A stretch of 64,000 bases of DNA from Massilia pinisoli (GCF_024753285.1 NZ_JANUGW010000004.1:310001-374000), one strand, 5' to 3'. Positions 50,977 to 63,182 are shown, numbered from the stretch's first letter. Notes: generated by a model from the letters alone, not told the origin. Numbers and translations are program-made.

Positions 50977-53715
50977 TCACGCCGACGCCAGGCGCTTGAG
51001 CTCGTACAGCCGCTCGAGCGCTTCGCGCGGGCTCAGGGCATCGGGATCGATGGCGTCCAGCAGGACCAATGCGGGCGATTCGTCCGCTGGCGGCACCGGC
51101 GCCGGGGCGGCTCCCGGCGCGGCGCCGGCATCGCCCTCGTCGCACGGTGCCGGCGCGAACAGGTCGAGCTGCGGCGTCGCGTCGAGCGCCTGTGCTTCCA
51201 GCCGCGCCAGGTGCTTGCGCGCGGCGCGGATGACGGCCGGCGGCACGCCCGCGAGCTGTGCCACCTGCAGGCCGTAGCTTTGCGACGCAGGGCCGTCCTG
51301 CACGGCGTGCAGGAACACGATGCTGTCCTTGTGCTCGACGGCCGACAGGTGCACGTTGGCGGCGCTCGGGTGCTGCTCGGGCAGCTGCGTCAGTTCGAAG
51401 TAGTGGGTGGCGAACAAGGTGAAGCTGCGGCTCGTCTCGATCAGGTGGCGCGCGATGGCCCACGCGAGCGCGAGGCCGTCGAACGTCGACGTGCCGCGGC
51501 CCACTTCGTCCATCAGCACGAGCGAATGCTCCGTCGCGCCGTTGAGGATCGTGGCCGATTCCGTCATCTCCACCATGAACGTGGAGCGGCCGCCCGCGAG
51601 GTCGTCCGACGCACCGATGCGCGTGAAGATGCGGTCGATGGGACCGATTGTCGCACTCGTCGCCGGCACGTAGCTGCCCACGTACGCGAGCAGCGTGATC
51701 AGCGCGACCTGGCGCATGAACGTCGATTTACCGCCCATGTTCGGGCCCGTGATCAACAGGAGGCGGCGGTCGTTGGAGAGCTTGCAGTCGTTGGCGATGA
51801 AGCGCTCGATCTGGTTTTCGACGACGGGGTGGCGGCCTTCGGTGATCGTCAGGCACGGCTCCTCGACGAGCTGCGGCATGCACCAGTTGTAGCGCGCAGC
51901 GTGCGAGGCGAGGGCCGTCAGCGTATCGAGCTGCGCGATGCCGGACGCAATGCGCTGCAGGCACACGATGTGCGGCGCGAGGTCGGCCAGCAGCAGCTCG
52001 TACAGGAGTTTTTCGCGCGCGAGCGCGCGGTCCTGCGCGGACAAGGCCTTGTCCTCGAACGCCTTCAGTTCCGGCGTGATGTAGCGCTCGCAGTTCTTCA
52101 GGGTCTGGCGGCGGCGGTAATCGTCCGGCACCTTGTCGGCCTGGCCGTTCGTCACCTCGATGTAGAAGCCGTGCACCTTGTTGTATTCGACGCGCAGGTT
52201 GGCGATGCCCGTGCGGGCGCGCTCGCGCGCTTCCAGGTCGACGAGGAACTGGCCCGCGTTTTCCGACAGCGCGCGCAGCTCGTCGAGCTCCGCGTCGAAG
52301 CCGCGCGCGAACACGCCGCCGTCGCGCACCATCGCGGCCGGTTCCGTCGCGATGGCGCGTTGCAGGAGGTCGGCGCACGCTTCGGGGATCGCGATGGCGT
52401 CGTGGATGTCGCGCAGCAGGCACGAGTCGCCGGGGATGAAGCAGCGTGCGACCTGCTCGCGCAGTCCCGGCAGCTGCGCGAGGCCGTCGCGCAGGCTCGC
52501 GAGGTCGCGCGGACGCGCCGTCAGCAGCGCGATGCGCGTCGTGATGCGTTCGATGTCCGGCACGTGCGCGAGCGTCGCGGACAGGCCATGCATCGCCTCG
52601 CGCTGGGTCAGCGCGGCGATCGCCTCGTGGCGCGCTCTGGCCACGCGCTGGTCGCGCCGCGCATGGTGCAGCCAGTGGCGCAGCAGGCGCGAGCCCATCG
52701 CCGTGCGGCAGCCGTCCAGCAGCGAGAACAACGTGGGCGATTCGAAGCCGCGGATCGTCTCCGTCAATTCGAGGTTGCGGCGCGTGGCGGCGTCGAGGCC
52801 GATAAATTCGCTCTCCGATTCGACGGCGAGGCTCTTCACGTGCTGCAGGCCGCGGCCTTGCGTCGCTTGCGCATAGCGCAGCAGCGCACCGGCCGCGCCG
52901 AACGCGGCACCGAGGCCGTCCGCGCCGAAGCCGGACAACGTGGCGACACCCAGCTGGTCGAGCAGCGCCCTGTGGCCGTGCACGACCTCGAAATGCCATT
53001 CCGGCACGCGCGCCGTGTGGCCGACCGGCGATTCCTCGAACAGGTCGGCACCGCCGTCGGCGCGCAGCACTTCGGCCGGCGCGATGCGTTCCAGTTCCTG
53101 CACGAGTCGCACGGCGGCCGTGCGCGCGTCGCCGGAAAATTCCATCAGCTTCAGCGCGCCGCTCGCCAGCGACATCCACGCGAGACCCGTCGTGACCACC
53201 TTGCGGTTCGCGACCGTGCACACGGCGAGCAGCGGACGCTCGGCCTTCTCCGGCAGCAGGTCGGCATCCGTCAACGTGCCCGGCGTGACGACGCGCACGA
53301 CCTTGCGTTCGACGGGGCCTTTGCTGAGGGCCGGGTCACCGATCTGCTCGCAGATCGCGCACGACTCGCCCAGCTTGACCAGTTTCGCGAGATAAGGGTC
53401 GAGCGAGTGGAAGGGCACGCCGGCCATCTTGATCGGGTTGCCGCCCGAGCTGCCGCGCGCCGTCAACGTGATGCCCAGGATGCGCGCGGCCTTCTCGGCG
53501 TCCTCGAAGAACAGCTCGTAGAAGTCGCCCATCCGGTAGAAGACGAGCATCGTGGGGTAGTCGGCCTTGATGCTCAGGTACTGCTGCATCATAGGAGAGA
53601 AGGGGCTTTTACCCGGCTTCAAATCCTGCGGATCCATGGGCTTGTGTTTTTCAGCGGATGGGCGTTCAGCCGGGCTCTCCGCTGCGGCGGCGTTGATTTC
53701 GCGTGGAACGTTCAT
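50977..53715 (-). CDS. mutS: DNA mismatch-repair protein MutS
   Basis: A 912-residue mismatch-recognition ATPase. The mismatch-binding F-x-E is in MGDFYELF (near residues 62-69). The Walker A is GPNMGGKST (near residue 665-673) and the Walker B/dimer region [27 protein letters not shown]. Start MNVPREIN is used; an inner Met 26 codons later (MDPQDLK) is possible. The downstream 319-aa gene begins 2 nt after its stop. Confidence 0.95.
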   Translation of the reverse strand: MNVPREINAAAAESPAERPSAEKHKPMDPQDLKPGKSPFSPMMQQYLSIKADYPTMLVFYRMGDFYELFFEDAEKAARILGITLTARGSSGGNPIKMAGVPFHSLDPYLAKLVKLGESCAICEQIGDPALSKGPVERKVVRVVTPGTLTDADLLPEKAERPLLAVCTVANRKVVTTGLAWMSLASGALKLMEFSGDARTAAVRLVQELERIAPAEVLRADGGADLFEESPVGHTARVPEWHFEVVHGHRALLDQLGVATLSGFGADGLGAAFGAAGALLRYAQATQGRGLQHVKSLAVESESEFIGLDAATRRNLELTETIRGFESPTLFSLLDGCRTAMGSRLLRHWLHHARRDQRVARARHEAIAALTQREAMHGLSATLAHVPDIERITTRIALLTARPRDLASLRDGLAQLPGLREQVARCFIPGDSCLLRDIHDAIAIPEACADLLQRAIATEPAAMVRDGGVFARGFDAELDELRALSENAGQFLVDLEARERARTGIANLRVEYNKVHGFYIEVTNGQADKVPDDYRRRQTLKNCERYITPELKAFEDKALSAQDRALAREKLLYELLLADLAPHIVCLQRIASGIAQLDTLTALASHAARYNWCMPQLVEEPCLTITEGRHPVVENQIERFIANDCKLSNDRRLLLITGPNMGGKSTFMRQVALITLLAYVGSYVPATSATIGPIDRIFTRIGASDDLAGGRSTFMVEMTESATILNGATEHSLVLMDEVGRGTSTFDGLALAWAIARHLIETSRSFTLFATHYFELTQLPEQHPSAANVHLSAVEHKDSIVFLHAVQDGPASQSYGLQVAQLAGVPPAVIRAARKHLARLEAQALDATPQLDLFAPAPCDEGDAGAAPGAAPAPVPPADESPALVLLDAIDPDALSPREALERLYELKRLASA

Positions 53716-53932
53716 AATTCGAAGTAGTAGTGACCATGCAACTTAGACCGGAGGGCCATCATTTTACCGCTAAGCCCAGCGGACGAAAGGTTGAATCGCG
53801 GTTAGCCGGTGTGCAGGAAAGCTGCGGCTTTTCGGTCTTCGGTATCGACCCAGCTGAATGACAGAGTTCGGAGAGTCTCTAAACCTGAACGATTTTAGGT
53901 GTATTGTGTCGCGTTAAAAGCAAGTTTTAGGT

Positions 53933-54877
53933 TCATTTGCCCTTGCGCTCGCGTCTTTTTCCGCCGCCGTTTTGACTGTCCTGCGGTCCCCGAAAATGCT
54001 CGACAAGAAAGTCAATGAATGCGCGTGCACGAATGGTCTGATTGCGTTTGCTGGGGTAGTAAACGAACAGGTCAGCCGCAGGCAGATCGAACTCCGGCAG
54101 CACGATCTTCAGCCTGCCGCTGTCGAGGTACTTGGCCAGGTCCCACTCCGACCGGATCAGGATGCCGTGACCGTCCAAGGCCCACCCGAGGACGATGTCG
54201 CCGTCGTTGCTCGACAGTGCACCATGCACTTTGACGATCTCGGTATGGTCCTGGTGCATGAAGCGCCAGATGCCGTAGGCGTCGTCATTTTGTCTATGGA
54301 TGATGCAGCGGTGGTTCGCAAGGTCGGCGAGGCTCTTAGGAACGCCGTGGCGCTCCAGATAGCCCGGCGAGGCGCACAGGAAGCGACGGTTCGACATGAT
54401 CTTGCGTGCGTTGAGGCGCTTATCCGGCAGGGCGCCGAAGCGGATCGCCAGGTCGAAGCCGCTTTCGACCAGATCGACTGGCCGGTCGGTCACTTCCATC
54501 TGTATTTCAACTTCCGGATAGCGAGCCGTGAATGTAGACACCAACGGCGCGATCGTCGTACGTCCAAAACCCAAGGTCGCGTTCACGCGCAAGAGTCCAC
54601 GAGGTGCGGAGCGGCCCTGCGATACCGCGTCCTCCATTTCCTTGATCTCAGCAAGGATGCGGCTCGCATGCTGTAGGTAGGTCTCGCCTTCGCTTGTGAG
54701 GCTGAGCGTGCGCGTGGTCCGGTTTACAAGCCGAACACCCAGTCGGCTTTCGAGCGTGGCAAGCCGTTTCGTGGCTGCCGGTGGCGTCAAATCGATGGCT
54801 CGTGCAGCCGCGGCCAGGCTGCCGTGCTTGGCCACGAGCACGAAAAACTGCATGTCCGATGCGGGTTCGTTCTTCAT
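53933..54877 (-). CDS. LysR-family regulator, probable regulator of the tartrate genes
   Basis: A 314-residue LTTR with an N-terminal winged HTH (SLAAAARAIDLTPPAATKRLATLESRLGVRLVNRTTR, in pieces) and a co-inducer-binding domain. It is divergent from the D-tartrate dehydratase gene with a 118-bp gap, the usual arrangement for a LysR that controls its neighbour. TTCAT-AA-ATGAA (54888-54899) just upstream may be an operator. A similar regulator lies at the right end of the cluster. Confidence 0.88.
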   Translation of the reverse strand: MKNEPASDMQFFVLVAKHGSLAAAARAIDLTPPAATKRLATLESRLGVRLVNRTTRTLSLTSEGETYLQHASRILAEIKEMEDAVSQGRSAPRGLLRVNATLGFGRTTIAPLVSTFTARYPEVEIQMEVTDRPVDLVESGFDLAIRFGALPDKRLNARKIMSNRRFLCASPGYLERHGVPKSLADLANHRCIIHRQNDDAYGIWRFMHQDHTEIVKVHGALSSNDGDIVLGWALDGHGILIRSEWDLAKYLDSGRLKIVLPEFDLPAADLFVYYPSKRNQTIRARAFIDFLVEHFRGPQDSQNGGGKRRERKGK

Positions 54878-54887
54878 CTCAACTCAT

Positions 54888-54899
54888 TTCATAAATGAA
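54888..54899. promoter_or_regulatory. Candidate LysR operator between regulator and tarD
   Basis: TTCATAAATGAA is an inverted repeat with a 2-nt centre, placed 10 bp from the LysR start and about 97 bp before the dehydratase gene. Confidence 0.35.
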
Positions 54900-54995
54900 T
54901 CCAGGTGAATTATAGGAGATATTCAAGGCCTTAATCTACGGCTTTCCGACACCTGATCGCATCCAAGACATGCGATTGTCCTTAAGGAGACTCCC

Positions 54996-56162
54996 GTGAG
55001 AATCGTAGAAATCCGTGAAAAAACCGTCCCCATCAGCTCGCCGATCCGCAACGCGTACATCGACTTCAGCAAGATGACGCTGAGCCTGGTTGCCGTGGTC
55101 ACCGATGTGATCCGCGACGGCAAACCGGTCATCGGCTACGGCTTCAACTCCAACGGCCGCTATGGCCAAGGCAAGCTGATGCGCGAGCGTTTCATCCCCC
55201 GCATCCTGGAAGCCGATCCTGCTTCGCTGGTCGACGACGCCGGCACCAACCTGGATCCGCACAAGATCTGGAACTGCATGTTCACCAACGAAAAGCCGGG
55301 CGGCCATGGCGAACGCTCGGTCGCTATCGGTACCATCGACATGGCCGTGTGGGATGCAGTTGCCAAGATCGAAGGCAAGCCGCTGTTCCAGCTGCTGGCC
55401 GACCGCTACGGCGACGGCAAGCCGAACCGCAAGATCTTCGTGTACGCCGCCGGCGGTTACTACTACCCGGGCCAGGACCACGAAAAGCTGAAGGACGAGA
55501 TGCGCAGCTACATCGACCGCGGCTACACAGTGGTCAAGAAGAAGATCGGCGGCGCCTCGCTGGACGAAGACCTGCGCCGTATCGACAGCATCCTGTCGGT
55601 GCTGAAGGACGGCCAGAAGCTGGCGGTCGACGCCAACGGCCGGTTCGATCTCGACACGGCGATCCAGTATGCGAAAGCGCTGTCGCAGTACGACCTGTTC
55701 TGGTACGAGGAACCGGGCGACCCCCTCGACTTCGAGCTGCAGGCCACGCTGCGCAACTACTACAAGAACCCGATGGCAACTGGCGAAGACCTGTTCTCGA
55801 TGCAGGACGCTCGCAACCTGATCCGTTACGGCGGCATGCGCGCGGACCGCGACTGGCTGCAGTTCGACTGCGCCCTGTCGTACGGCCTGGTCGAGTACCT
55901 GCGCACGCTCGACATGCTGCGCGAACACGGCTGGTCGCCGAGCCGCTGCATCCCGCACGGTGGTCACCAGATGTCGCTGAATATCGCGGCCGGCCTGGGC
56001 CTGGGCGGTAACGAATCTTATCCGGACCTGTTCCAGCCGTACGGCGGCTTCCCGGACGGCGTCAAGGTCGATAACGGCTTCATCACGATGCCGGACCTGC
56101 CGGGTATCGGCTTCGAAGGCAAGGCGGATCTCTTCGCCGAGATGCAGAAGCTGTCGGCGTGA
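54996..56162 (+). CDS. tarD: D-tartrate dehydratase (enolase superfamily, TarD type)
   Basis: A 388-residue enolase-superfamily enzyme that dehydrates D-tartrate to oxaloacetate. The sequence closely follows Bradyrhizobium TarD as I remember it (SPIRNAYIDFSKM, GYGFNSNGRYGQG, NEKPGGHGERS, CIPHGGHQMSLNIAAGLGLG). Expected catalytic residues are present: KxK with Lys183, His321, and metal ligands Asp212, Glu238 and Glu264. It is preceded by GGAG-like AAGGAGA. It is followed by a dicarboxylate symporter. Confidence 0.88.
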   Translation: MRIVEIREKTVPISSPIRNAYIDFSKMTLSLVAVVTDVIRDGKPVIGYGFNSNGRYGQGKLMRERFIPRILEADPASLVDDAGTNLDPHKIWNCMFTNEKPGGHGERSVAIGTIDMAVWDAVAKIEGKPLFQLLADRYGDGKPNRKIFVYAAGGYYYPGQDHEKLKDEMRSYIDRGYTVVKKKIGGASLDEDLRRIDSILSVLKDGQKLAVDANGRFDLDTAIQYAKALSQYDLFWYEEPGDPLDFELQATLRNYYKNPMATGEDLFSMQDARNLIRYGGMRADRDWLQFDCALSYGLVEYLRTLDMLREHGWSPSRCIPHGGHQMSLNIAAGLGLGGNESYPDLFQPYGGFPDGVKVDNGFITMPDLPGIGFEGKADLFAEMQKLSA

Positions 56163-56314
56163 CCGACGCCTGACCTTAACGCCCGGTAAAGAGGCGCGGT
56201 CGAAACACTCAAATCCGTTCAGGTTGTGACCAATGCGGCGGCGCCTCAAGGCGCAACGGCCGCGGTCACACCTGTTCTTCAGCAGGCCAAAAGAACTCGC
56301 ACGAGGAGACAACC

Positions 56315-57664
56315 ATGCGGTCCACTTCCTTCGCTGGAAAATATCTTTCCAAACTATATGTCCAGGTCATGATTGCCATCGTCGCCGGCATCCTGCTCGG
56401 ACACTACATGTCCGATCTGGCTGCGCAAGCCAAGCCGCTTGGCGACCTGTTCATCAAGATGATCAAGATGTTGTTGGCACCGATCATTTTTGCTTCGGTC
56501 GTCGTCGGCGTCGCACGTATGAACAACGTCCACGAAGCGGGACGTGTCGGCTTCAAGGCCATTTTGTACTTTGAAGTCGCCTCGACGCTTGCCCTGGCTG
56601 TCGGCCTCGTGGTGGTCAACGTGTTCAAGCCTGGCATCGGCATGAACATCGACCCATCCCATATCGACGGCGCGGCCATCGCCACCTACACGCAGAGAGC
56701 CCATCAGCAGGGCGGTGCGCTGGACTTCTTCATGAACATGGTCCCGAACAGTGTCGTCGGCGCGTTCGCGAACGGCGAAATGTTGCCGATCATCTTTTTC
56801 TCGGTACTGTTTGCGATCGCGCTGGCACGCCTGGGTAAACCGGTCGAGCCTTTCGTCGATATGCTGGACATGTTCCTGCAGGGAATGTTCGGTGTCGTCC
56901 GCATCGCCATGTACCTCGCTCCGCTCGGCGCCTTCGGCGGCATCGCGTTCACTGTCGGCAAATACGGGATCGGTACGCTGGCATCCTATGGCCAGCTCAT
57001 CGTTTGCCTCTACCTGACTTCGGCTGTATTCGTTTTCGTGATACTCGGCCTGATCATGCGGATGTGCGGCCTGTCCCTGTTCCAGTTCCTTCGCTACATC
57101 AAGGACGAACTGCTGGTGACCTTCGGCACGGCGTCGACCGAGTCCGTGCTGCCGCAAATGCTGGTGAAGCTGGAAAAGATGGGCATTCCGAAACCCGTCG
57201 TCGGCCTGGTGCTGCCGACCGGCTATGCATTCAATGCCGACGGCACGGCGATTTACCTCACCATGGCCGCGATCTTCATTGCGCAGGCGATGAATATCGA
57301 TCTCACGCTGACGGACCAGCTCGTCTTGCTCGGCGTGCTGCTGTTCACGTCCAAGGGATCGGCGGGTGTCGCCGGTGCCGGCTTCGTTGCGCTTGCCGCC
57401 ACGCTGGCATCGATGCACAAGATTCCGGTGACCGGCCTCGTGCTGCTGCTGGGCGTCGACCGCTTCCTGAACGAAGCACGTGCCCTGACCAACCTCGTTG
57501 GCAATGGCGTCGCGACCGTCGTGGTCGCGCGCTGGGAAAGGGTGCTCGATCTCAAGCAGGCTCGAGCCGTGCTCGAGCGCGGTTCCGCCCTGCCTGTGGA
57601 TACGACGGCGGGCACCGTTTCCGATACCACGAGCGTACCTGCGGCTTCGCTGAGAAAACACTGA
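56315..57664 (+). CDS. DctA-type C4-dicarboxylate/cation symporter
   Basis: A 449-residue dicarboxylate/amino acid:cation symporter (DAACS). It has about eight membrane helices and two re-entrant loops, with the serine-rich/GTAST-like hairpin (FGTASTESVLPQ) and the NADGTAIYLTMAAIFIAQA motif. Known members import succinate, fumarate and malate with protons. In this context tartrate is a plausible substrate. GAGGAGA precedes the start. It follows tarD by 152 bp on the same strand. Confidence 0.92.
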   Translation: MRSTSFAGKYLSKLYVQVMIAIVAGILLGHYMSDLAAQAKPLGDLFIKMIKMLLAPIIFASVVVGVARMNNVHEAGRVGFKAILYFEVASTLALAVGLVVVNVFKPGIGMNIDPSHIDGAAIATYTQRAHQQGGALDFFMNMVPNSVVGAFANGEMLPIIFFSVLFAIALARLGKPVEPFVDMLDMFLQGMFGVVRIAMYLAPLGAFGGIAFTVGKYGIGTLASYGQLIVCLYLTSAVFVFVILGLIMRMCGLSLFQFLRYIKDELLVTFGTASTESVLPQMLVKLEKMGIPKPVVGLVLPTGYAFNADGTAIYLTMAAIFIAQAMNIDLTLTDQLVLLGVLLFTSKGSAGVAGAGFVALAATLASMHKIPVTGLVLLLGVDRFLNEARALTNLVGNGVATVVVARWERVLDLKQARAVLERGSALPVDTTAGTVSDTTSVPAASLRKH

Positions 57665-57905
57665 GTCTGACGGCATGGCGCTGTGACACGGGAAATCCGG
57701 TCACGGCGCCAGAGCGCATGCGATCACTACCTGTTTCCTGATCCATGACTATGCGAGTCCAGCGCAGACGGCCGGATCATCAATGAATTATTCAGTTAAA
57801 TTTAATAGTAGATAAAACTGACGTTCATTATAAAAGCACGAAGTATCGCTAGACTGATTCTCCCGCTAAACGGCAATGTCTCATCCATAACCGACAAGAT
57901 CCATC

Positions 57906-60212
57906 ATGACTTCAGAACCCTCCTTGCTGCGTCAGGCGGCACTTGATTATCACGAGTTTCCCAAGCCGGGCAAGCTCGCCACCGTCCCGACAAAACAGAT
58001 GATCAACCAGCGCGACCTGGCACTTGCCTATTCGCCTGGTGTAGCGTTTCCCTGCGAGGAGATCGTGGCCAACCCGATCAATGCCGCACGCTACACGGCC
58101 CGCGGCAACCTGGTTGGCGTCATCAGCAACGGTACCGCAGTGCTTGGCCTTGGCGATATCGGGCCGCTGGCGTCCAAGCCGGTCATGGAAGGCAAGGCCG
58201 TCCTGTTCAAGAAGTTTGCTGGCATCGATGTGTTCGACATCGAAATCAACGAGAAGGATCCCCACAAACTGGTGGACATCATCGCCGCGCTCGAACCGAC
58301 GTTCGGCGGTATCAACCTCGAGGATATCAAGGCACCGGACTGCTTCACGGTCGAAAGCGAATGCCGCGCGCGCATGAACATCCCGGTGTTTCATGACGAC
58401 CAGCACGGTACGGCCATCGTGGTCGCCGCGGCGATCACGAACGGTCTGAAGGTCGTCGGCAAGCCGATTGGAGAGGTCAAGCTGGTGGCATCCGGCGCGG
58501 GTGCCGCGGCGCTGGCCTGTCTCGACCTGCTGGTCGACCTCGGCCTGAAACTCGAAAACATCCATGTGACCGACCTGGCCGGGGTCGTCTACGAAGGCCG
58601 TACGGAGCTGATGGACCCGAAGAAGGCCCGGTATGCCCGCCCTACGAGCGCGCGCAGCCTCCGCGAGGTCATCGAAGGCGCCGACATTTTCCTTGGCCTG
58701 TCGGCAGGGAATGTGTTGAAGCCCGACATGGTAAAGAGCATGGGCACGCGGCCGCTGATCATGGCGCTCGCCAATCCGACTCCGGAGATTGCGCCGGCAT
58801 TGGCCCTGGAAGTGCGTCCAGACGCCATCCTGGCGACCGGACGCGCGGATTATCCGAACCAGGTCAACAACGTGCTGTGCTTCCCCTACATTTTCCGCGG
58901 CGCGCTGGATGTGGGCGCGACGACGATCACGCGCGAGATGGAGATCGCGGCGGTGAATGCGATCGCCGATCTCGCCCGCCAGGAACAGAGCGACATCGTG
59001 GCCGCGGCCTACGGCACCGGCGACCTGTCGTTCGGACCGAACTATCTAATTCCGACGCCGTTCGATCCACGTCTGATCGTCAAGATCGCGCCAGCGGTTG
59101 CGAAAGCGGCGATGGAAAGCGGTGTCGCGACGCGGCCGATCGAGGATCTGGATGCCTACGTGCAGCACCTGCAGCAGTTCGTGTATCACAGCGGCAGCAT
59201 GATGCGTCCTGTCTTCCAGGCAGCGCGGAACACCAGTCCTGACAGGAAGCGCATCGTGTTCGCCGAAGGCGAGGAGGAGCGGGTACTGCGCGCCGTGCAG
59301 ATCGTCGCCGACGAGCGCATCGCCCAGCCGATCCTGATCGGCAGGCCCGCCGTCATCGAGCAGCGCATCGCCAAGCTCGGCCTGCGCCTCGTCAGGGACA
59401 AGGATTTCACAGTGGTCGACACCGATCACGATCCGCGCTACCGGGAGTACTGGACGACGTACCTGGATCTCATGGCCCGGCGCGGCATCACCGAGCAGAT
59501 GGCGAAGCTCGAAATGCGCCGGCGTACGACCTTGATCGGCGCGATGATGGTACGCAAGGGCGAAGCCGACGGGCTGATGTGCGGCATGATCAGCACGACC
59601 CATCGCCATCTGCATTTCATCGACCAGGTGATCGGGAAGAAGGATGGCTCGAGCGTCTACGCGGCGATGAACGCGCTGATCCTGCCGGGTCGCCAGCTCT
59701 TCATTGTGGACACGCACGTCAACGTCAATCCGAGCGCCGCGGAACTCGCGGAGATTACCCTGCTGGCAGCCGAGGAAGTCCGACGTTTCGGTATCGTGCC
59801 GAAGGTCGCCTTGCTGTCGCACTCCAATTTCGGGACGAGTGATGCCCCTTCCGCCAGGAAGATGCGTGAGGTTCTCGCCATCCTGCGCGAGCGCGCGCCC
59901 GATCTCGAGCTCGATGGCGAAATGCACGGCGACGTCGCGCTCGACGCGACGCTGCGACGTAAATTCCTCCCCACGTCGACGCTCGAAGGTGACGCGAACC
60001 TGTTGGTGCTGCCCGATATCGACTCGGCGAACATCTCTTACAACCTGCTGAAAGTCGCAGCCGGCAATAACGTCGCCATCGGCCCCATGCTGCTCGGCGC
60101 AGCCAAGCCTGTACAAGTGTTGACGCCGTCGGCCACGGTCCGTCGTATCGTCAACATGACGGCCGTGCTCGTTGGCGACATCGCGAGCGGCCAGCCCCGC
60201 ACGGCGGCATAA
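57906..60212 (+). CDS. maeB: NADP-dependent malic enzyme with phosphotransacetylase-like C-terminus
   Basis: A 768-residue MaeB-type enzyme, decarboxylating malate to pyruvate with NADP. The malic domain includes [35 protein letters not shown] (pieces) and the NAD(P) loop [14 protein letters not shown] (about residues 194-207). From about residue 430 the protein is a phosphate-acetyl/butyryltransferase domain ([20 protein letters not shown]), usually regulatory and inactive in MaeB. It follows dctA by 241 bp of noncoding DNA. Confidence 0.95.
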   Translation: MTSEPSLLRQAALDYHEFPKPGKLATVPTKQMINQRDLALAYSPGVAFPCEEIVANPINAARYTARGNLVGVISNGTAVLGLGDIGPLASKPVMEGKAVLFKKFAGIDVFDIEINEKDPHKLVDIIAALEPTFGGINLEDIKAPDCFTVESECRARMNIPVFHDDQHGTAIVVAAAITNGLKVVGKPIGEVKLVASGAGAAALACLDLLVDLGLKLENIHVTDLAGVVYEGRTELMDPKKARYARPTSARSLREVIEGADIFLGLSAGNVLKPDMVKSMGTRPLIMALANPTPEIAPALALEVRPDAILATGRADYPNQVNNVLCFPYIFRGALDVGATTITREMEIAAVNAIADLARQEQSDIVAAAYGTGDLSFGPNYLIPTPFDPRLIVKIAPAVAKAAMESGVATRPIEDLDAYVQHLQQFVYHSGSMMRPVFQAARNTSPDRKRIVFAEGEEERVLRAVQIVADERIAQPILIGRPAVIEQRIAKLGLRLVRDKDFTVVDTDHDPRYREYWTTYLDLMARRGITEQMAKLEMRRRTTLIGAMMVRKGEADGLMCGMISTTHRHLHFIDQVIGKKDGSSVYAAMNALILPGRQLFIVDTHVNVNPSAAELAEITLLAAEEVRRFGIVPKVALLSHSNFGTSDAPSARKMREVLAILRERAPDLELDGEMHGDVALDATLRRKFLPTSTLEGDANLLVLPDIDSANISYNLLKVAAGNNVAIGPMLLGAAKPVQVLTPSATVRRIVNMTAVLVGDIASGQPRTAA

Positions 60213-60253
60213 CGATCGCGTCCGCAAACAAGCGGATTCAAGACGACAAAGGC

Positions 60254-60280
60254 GAGTGCAGCAATGCACTCGTTCTGTGT
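60254..60280 (+). terminator. GNRA-loop hairpin after maeB
   Basis: CGAGTGCA, GCAA and TGCACTCG form a perfect 8-bp stem, followed by TTCTGTGT. It lies between maeB and the porin gene. The T-run is weak, so termination is moderate. Confidence 0.5.
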
Positions 60281-60337
60281 CAACACAGCCGTACCTACCA
60301 ATAACGAACGGGCTCAGACCCGATAATAAGGAGATGT

Positions 60338-61420
60338 ATGAATAAATGGTTAGCCAGTCCAGTCCTTTTGATGATCGGCGCGCACGCCGCGCTGGCGCAG
60401 ACATCGGTGAACATCTATGGCATCGCGGATGCCGGCTTCGTCCATGAGAGTGGTGGCGTCGCGGGAAGCGTGACCAAGCTCACCAGCGGCGTCGGGTCGG
60501 CGTCGCGTCTCGGCTTCCGTGGCACGGAAGATCTGGGCGGTGGCATGTCCGCCATCTTCACGCTCGAGACGGGATATCGTATCGACACGGGCGAGGTGGA
60601 TACCGCAGGCACGATCTTTAACCGCCAGGCCTTTGTCGGATTGAAGACCAACGCCGGCACGCTGACCTTGGGGCGACAGTACACCCCCTGGCATCAGGCG
60701 CTGGTCCAGGTCGCCGATCCGTTCGGCACGGGCTTCGCGGGCGGCGCCAAGAACCTGTTCCCGGATTGGAGCACCAACGTCCGCACCAGCAATACCATCG
60801 TGTACGCGGCACCGTCCGTTGCCGGCGTGAGCGCAGACATTGCCTACGCTGCGGGAGAGCAGGCCGGCAGCAACGCAGCAGGACGCCAGTTTGGCGCAGC
60901 GCTCGGCTATTCGCGTGGCCCGCTCAACGTGCGCCTCGCCTACAACAACAAGAATTCCGATGTGGCGCCAGCGCCCGGTGTCGCAGCCGTGAGCCGGTCG
61001 ATCGGCACCAACTCGCTGCTGGCCGCAAACTATGACTTTGGCGTGGCAAAGGCATATTTCGCGTATGGCATGGACAAGGGATTCAACAGTGCCCCGATGG
61101 GCAACAACAATAATCCTTATGGCGGCGTGAAGCCGACGCCTTCCACGGATAGCAACGAGGCCATGGTCGGTGTCGCGGCACCGCTCGGTCACGGCAGGCT
61201 GCTCGCTTCTTATACGCGCAAGAACGACAAGACTAGCCTGAACCAGGACGCGCACGCCTGGGGCATTGGCTACCTATACGCGCTGTCGAAACGCACCGAC
61301 CTGTATGCGGTCTATGGTGCCATCGTGAACAGCAACGGGGCCGGATATACCGTGGCCAACAATTCCGAAGCCGGGACCGGCAACCGCGCATCGAACCTCG
61401 GTATCCGTCATACCTTCTGA
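60338..61420 (+). CDS. Outer-membrane porin (Gram-negative porin family)
   Basis: A 360-residue 16-strand beta-barrel porin of the betaproteobacterial Omp32/OpcP type. A signal peptide ends in HAALAQ (about 21 residues). Alternating barrel strands ([37 protein letters not shown]) and the typical [22 protein letters not shown] are present. The C-terminus is RHTF, a terminal Phe used by BAM. AAGGAG precedes the start. Anion-selective members pass small carboxylates, which fits the tartrate context. Confidence 0.93.
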   Translation: MNKWLASPVLLMIGAHAALAQTSVNIYGIADAGFVHESGGVAGSVTKLTSGVGSASRLGFRGTEDLGGGMSAIFTLETGYRIDTGEVDTAGTIFNRQAFVGLKTNAGTLTLGRQYTPWHQALVQVADPFGTGFAGGAKNLFPDWSTNVRTSNTIVYAAPSVAGVSADIAYAAGEQAGSNAAGRQFGAALGYSRGPLNVRLAYNNKNSDVAPAPGVAAVSRSIGTNSLLAANYDFGVAKAYFAYGMDKGFNSAPMGNNNNPYGGVKPTPSTDSNEAMVGVAAPLGHGRLLASYTRKNDKTSLNQDAHAWGIGYLYALSKRTDLYAVYGAIVNSNGAGYTVANNSEAGTGNRASNLGIRHTF

Positions 61421-61433
61421 CGCTCTGATAGAC

Positions 61434-61471
61434 CAAGACGACACGCATCTCATGGACAGCGTGTCGTTTTC
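61434..61471 (+). terminator. Rho-independent terminator after the porin gene
   Basis: ACGACACGC and GCGTGTCGT form a 9-bp stem with a 12-nt loop, followed by TTTTC. It separates the porin from the chemoreceptor. Confidence 0.7.
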
Positions 61472-61529
61472 ACGCCCAACACGAGCGCGTCGCATCCGTA
61501 TCACTTTCTGCATCACTCCGATTCAAATC

Positions 61530-63182
61530 ATGAAAACGCTTACCATCCGGTTCAGCCTCATGGCGACCCTAGGCTTGTTCACGTTGATGCTGATCGTCGG
61601 TGCCGGCATCGGCATCGCGATGCTGTCGCGCGCGAACCATAGCAGCATCGTGGCGCAACAGGTTGCCGACGAAACGCGCAATATCAACGACATCTACGCC
61701 GATACGGCGCGCACCCGTATCGCTCTGATGCGCGTGTACACCGACTTGAAGGAGGCGGGCAAGCAACCATCGGCCAGCGCCAACCTCGTCACCGCACAGA
61801 AATACGAACAGCGTGGGCAAAACGCGTTGCGGAGCTTCGTTGCGATGCCCGCGTCCGACGACACCGATGCCCAATTGCGCGGCGACCTCCTGTCGGCACT
61901 TCGCAAGCTGTACGGCTCACTGGATCAGGCAATCGGCGCCCTGCGTGCCGACGATCTCGCCACGTTTAATAACATCAATCTGAAAAGCCTGACCGTGGAA
62001 GGGGCAGCGGTGTCCAGTCTTCTCGATCGTCTGCAGAAGCAGAATACCGAGCTCAGCAAACAATTGATGGCACGGCGCGACGCCGAATACCGCACGGTCA
62101 TGGCCCTGGTCGCGGCCGGTATTCTGCTCGCACTTGCGTTGGTGATCGGAGTGCATCGCTTCCTGAAGCGGGCCGTGTTGACGCCTCTGGACAATGCCAT
62201 CGACATCCTCGAACAGGTCGCACGAGGCGACCTGACGCACAGCGTGCCGGCGGGCAGCCAGACCGAGATCGATCGCCTGATGGGAGGAATCGCACACATG
62301 CAGAGTAGCCTCATCAAGACGGTGACGGAAGTTCGCCACGGCGCGCAGTCGATCGATCATGTGGCGCACGAGGTGGCGAGCGGGAACGCCGACCTGTCCG
62401 CGCGTACCGAAACCCTGGCCAGTTCGCTGGAAGAGACGGCCGCCTCGATGGAGGAGTTGACGAGCACTGTCCAGCAGACCACCGAGAATACGCACCTGGC
62501 GCGCGAGCTCGCTCGTACGGCGTCACTCACCGCATCGACCAGCAGCCGCGTAATGGGAGACATGGTGGAGACGATGGTCCAGATCGATGCTTCGTCGCGC
62601 AAGGTTGCCGATATTATTGCCGTCATCGACAGCATATCGTTCCAGACGAACATGCTGGCATTGAACGCGGCAGTGGAGGCTGCGCGGGCAAGAGAGCATG
62701 GCAAAGGGTTTGCCGTCGTGGCAGATGAGGTTCGTACCCTCGCGCATCGGAGCGCTGTCGCAGCCAAGGAAATCAAGAGTTTGATCGAAGATTCGGTCGG
62801 CAAGGTGCAAGGCGGCAGCGCACTCGCAACCCGGGCGCGTCAGACTATGGATGAGACGGCCGCAAGCGTACGCAAGGTAGCCGACATCGTGATCGACATC
62901 GCCGAAGCCAGCAAGGAACAGAGCCTCGGAATCGCCCAGGTCAACCAGGCGATTGCTCAGATGGACGATGTCACGCAGCGCAACGCGGCACTCGTCGAAG
63001 AGGCCGCCGCCGCAACACAAATGATGAGTCAGGAAACCAGCCGCCTGATCGAAGCGGTCAGCGTATTCAAGATGCGGGACGATGGGAACCGCGTGAGCGA
63101 TGTCGTGTCGCCCCGGCTATCCGTTCTACCTTCATCGAAGCAGGCTAACTCTGGGGATGCGTCCACGCGGCGTCGCGCTTGA
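61530..63182 (+). CDS. Methyl-accepting chemotaxis protein
   Basis: A 550-residue chemoreceptor with TM1 (about 8-32), a four-helix-bundle periplasmic sensor (about 33-190), TM2 (about 192-212), HAMP and a signalling domain ([39 protein letters not shown], in pieces). It has no WETF tether at its end. ATG 61530 was chosen as the conserved start of TM1. Its 3' end overlaps the opposite-strand LysR gene by 38 bp. Being inside the tartrate cluster, tartrate is a candidate ligand. Confidence 0.9.
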   Translation: MKTLTIRFSLMATLGLFTLMLIVGAGIGIAMLSRANHSSIVAQQVADETRNINDIYADTARTRIALMRVYTDLKEAGKQPSASANLVTAQKYEQRGQNALRSFVAMPASDDTDAQLRGDLLSALRKLYGSLDQAIGALRADDLATFNNINLKSLTVEGAAVSSLLDRLQKQNTELSKQLMARRDAEYRTVMALVAAGILLALALVIGVHRFLKRAVLTPLDNAIDILEQVARGDLTHSVPAGSQTEIDRLMGGIAHMQSSLIKTVTEVRHGAQSIDHVAHEVASGNADLSARTETLASSLEETAASMEELTSTVQQTTENTHLARELARTASLTASTSSRVMGDMVETMVQIDASSRKVADIIAVIDSISFQTNMLALNAAVEAARAREHGKGFAVVADEVRTLAHRSAVAAKEIKSLIEDSVGKVQGGSALATRARQTMDETAASVRKVADIVIDIAEASKEQSLGIAQVNQAIAQMDDVTQRNAALVEEAAAATQMMSQETSRLIEAVSVFKMRDDGNRVSDVVSPRLSVLPSSKQANSGDASTRRRA

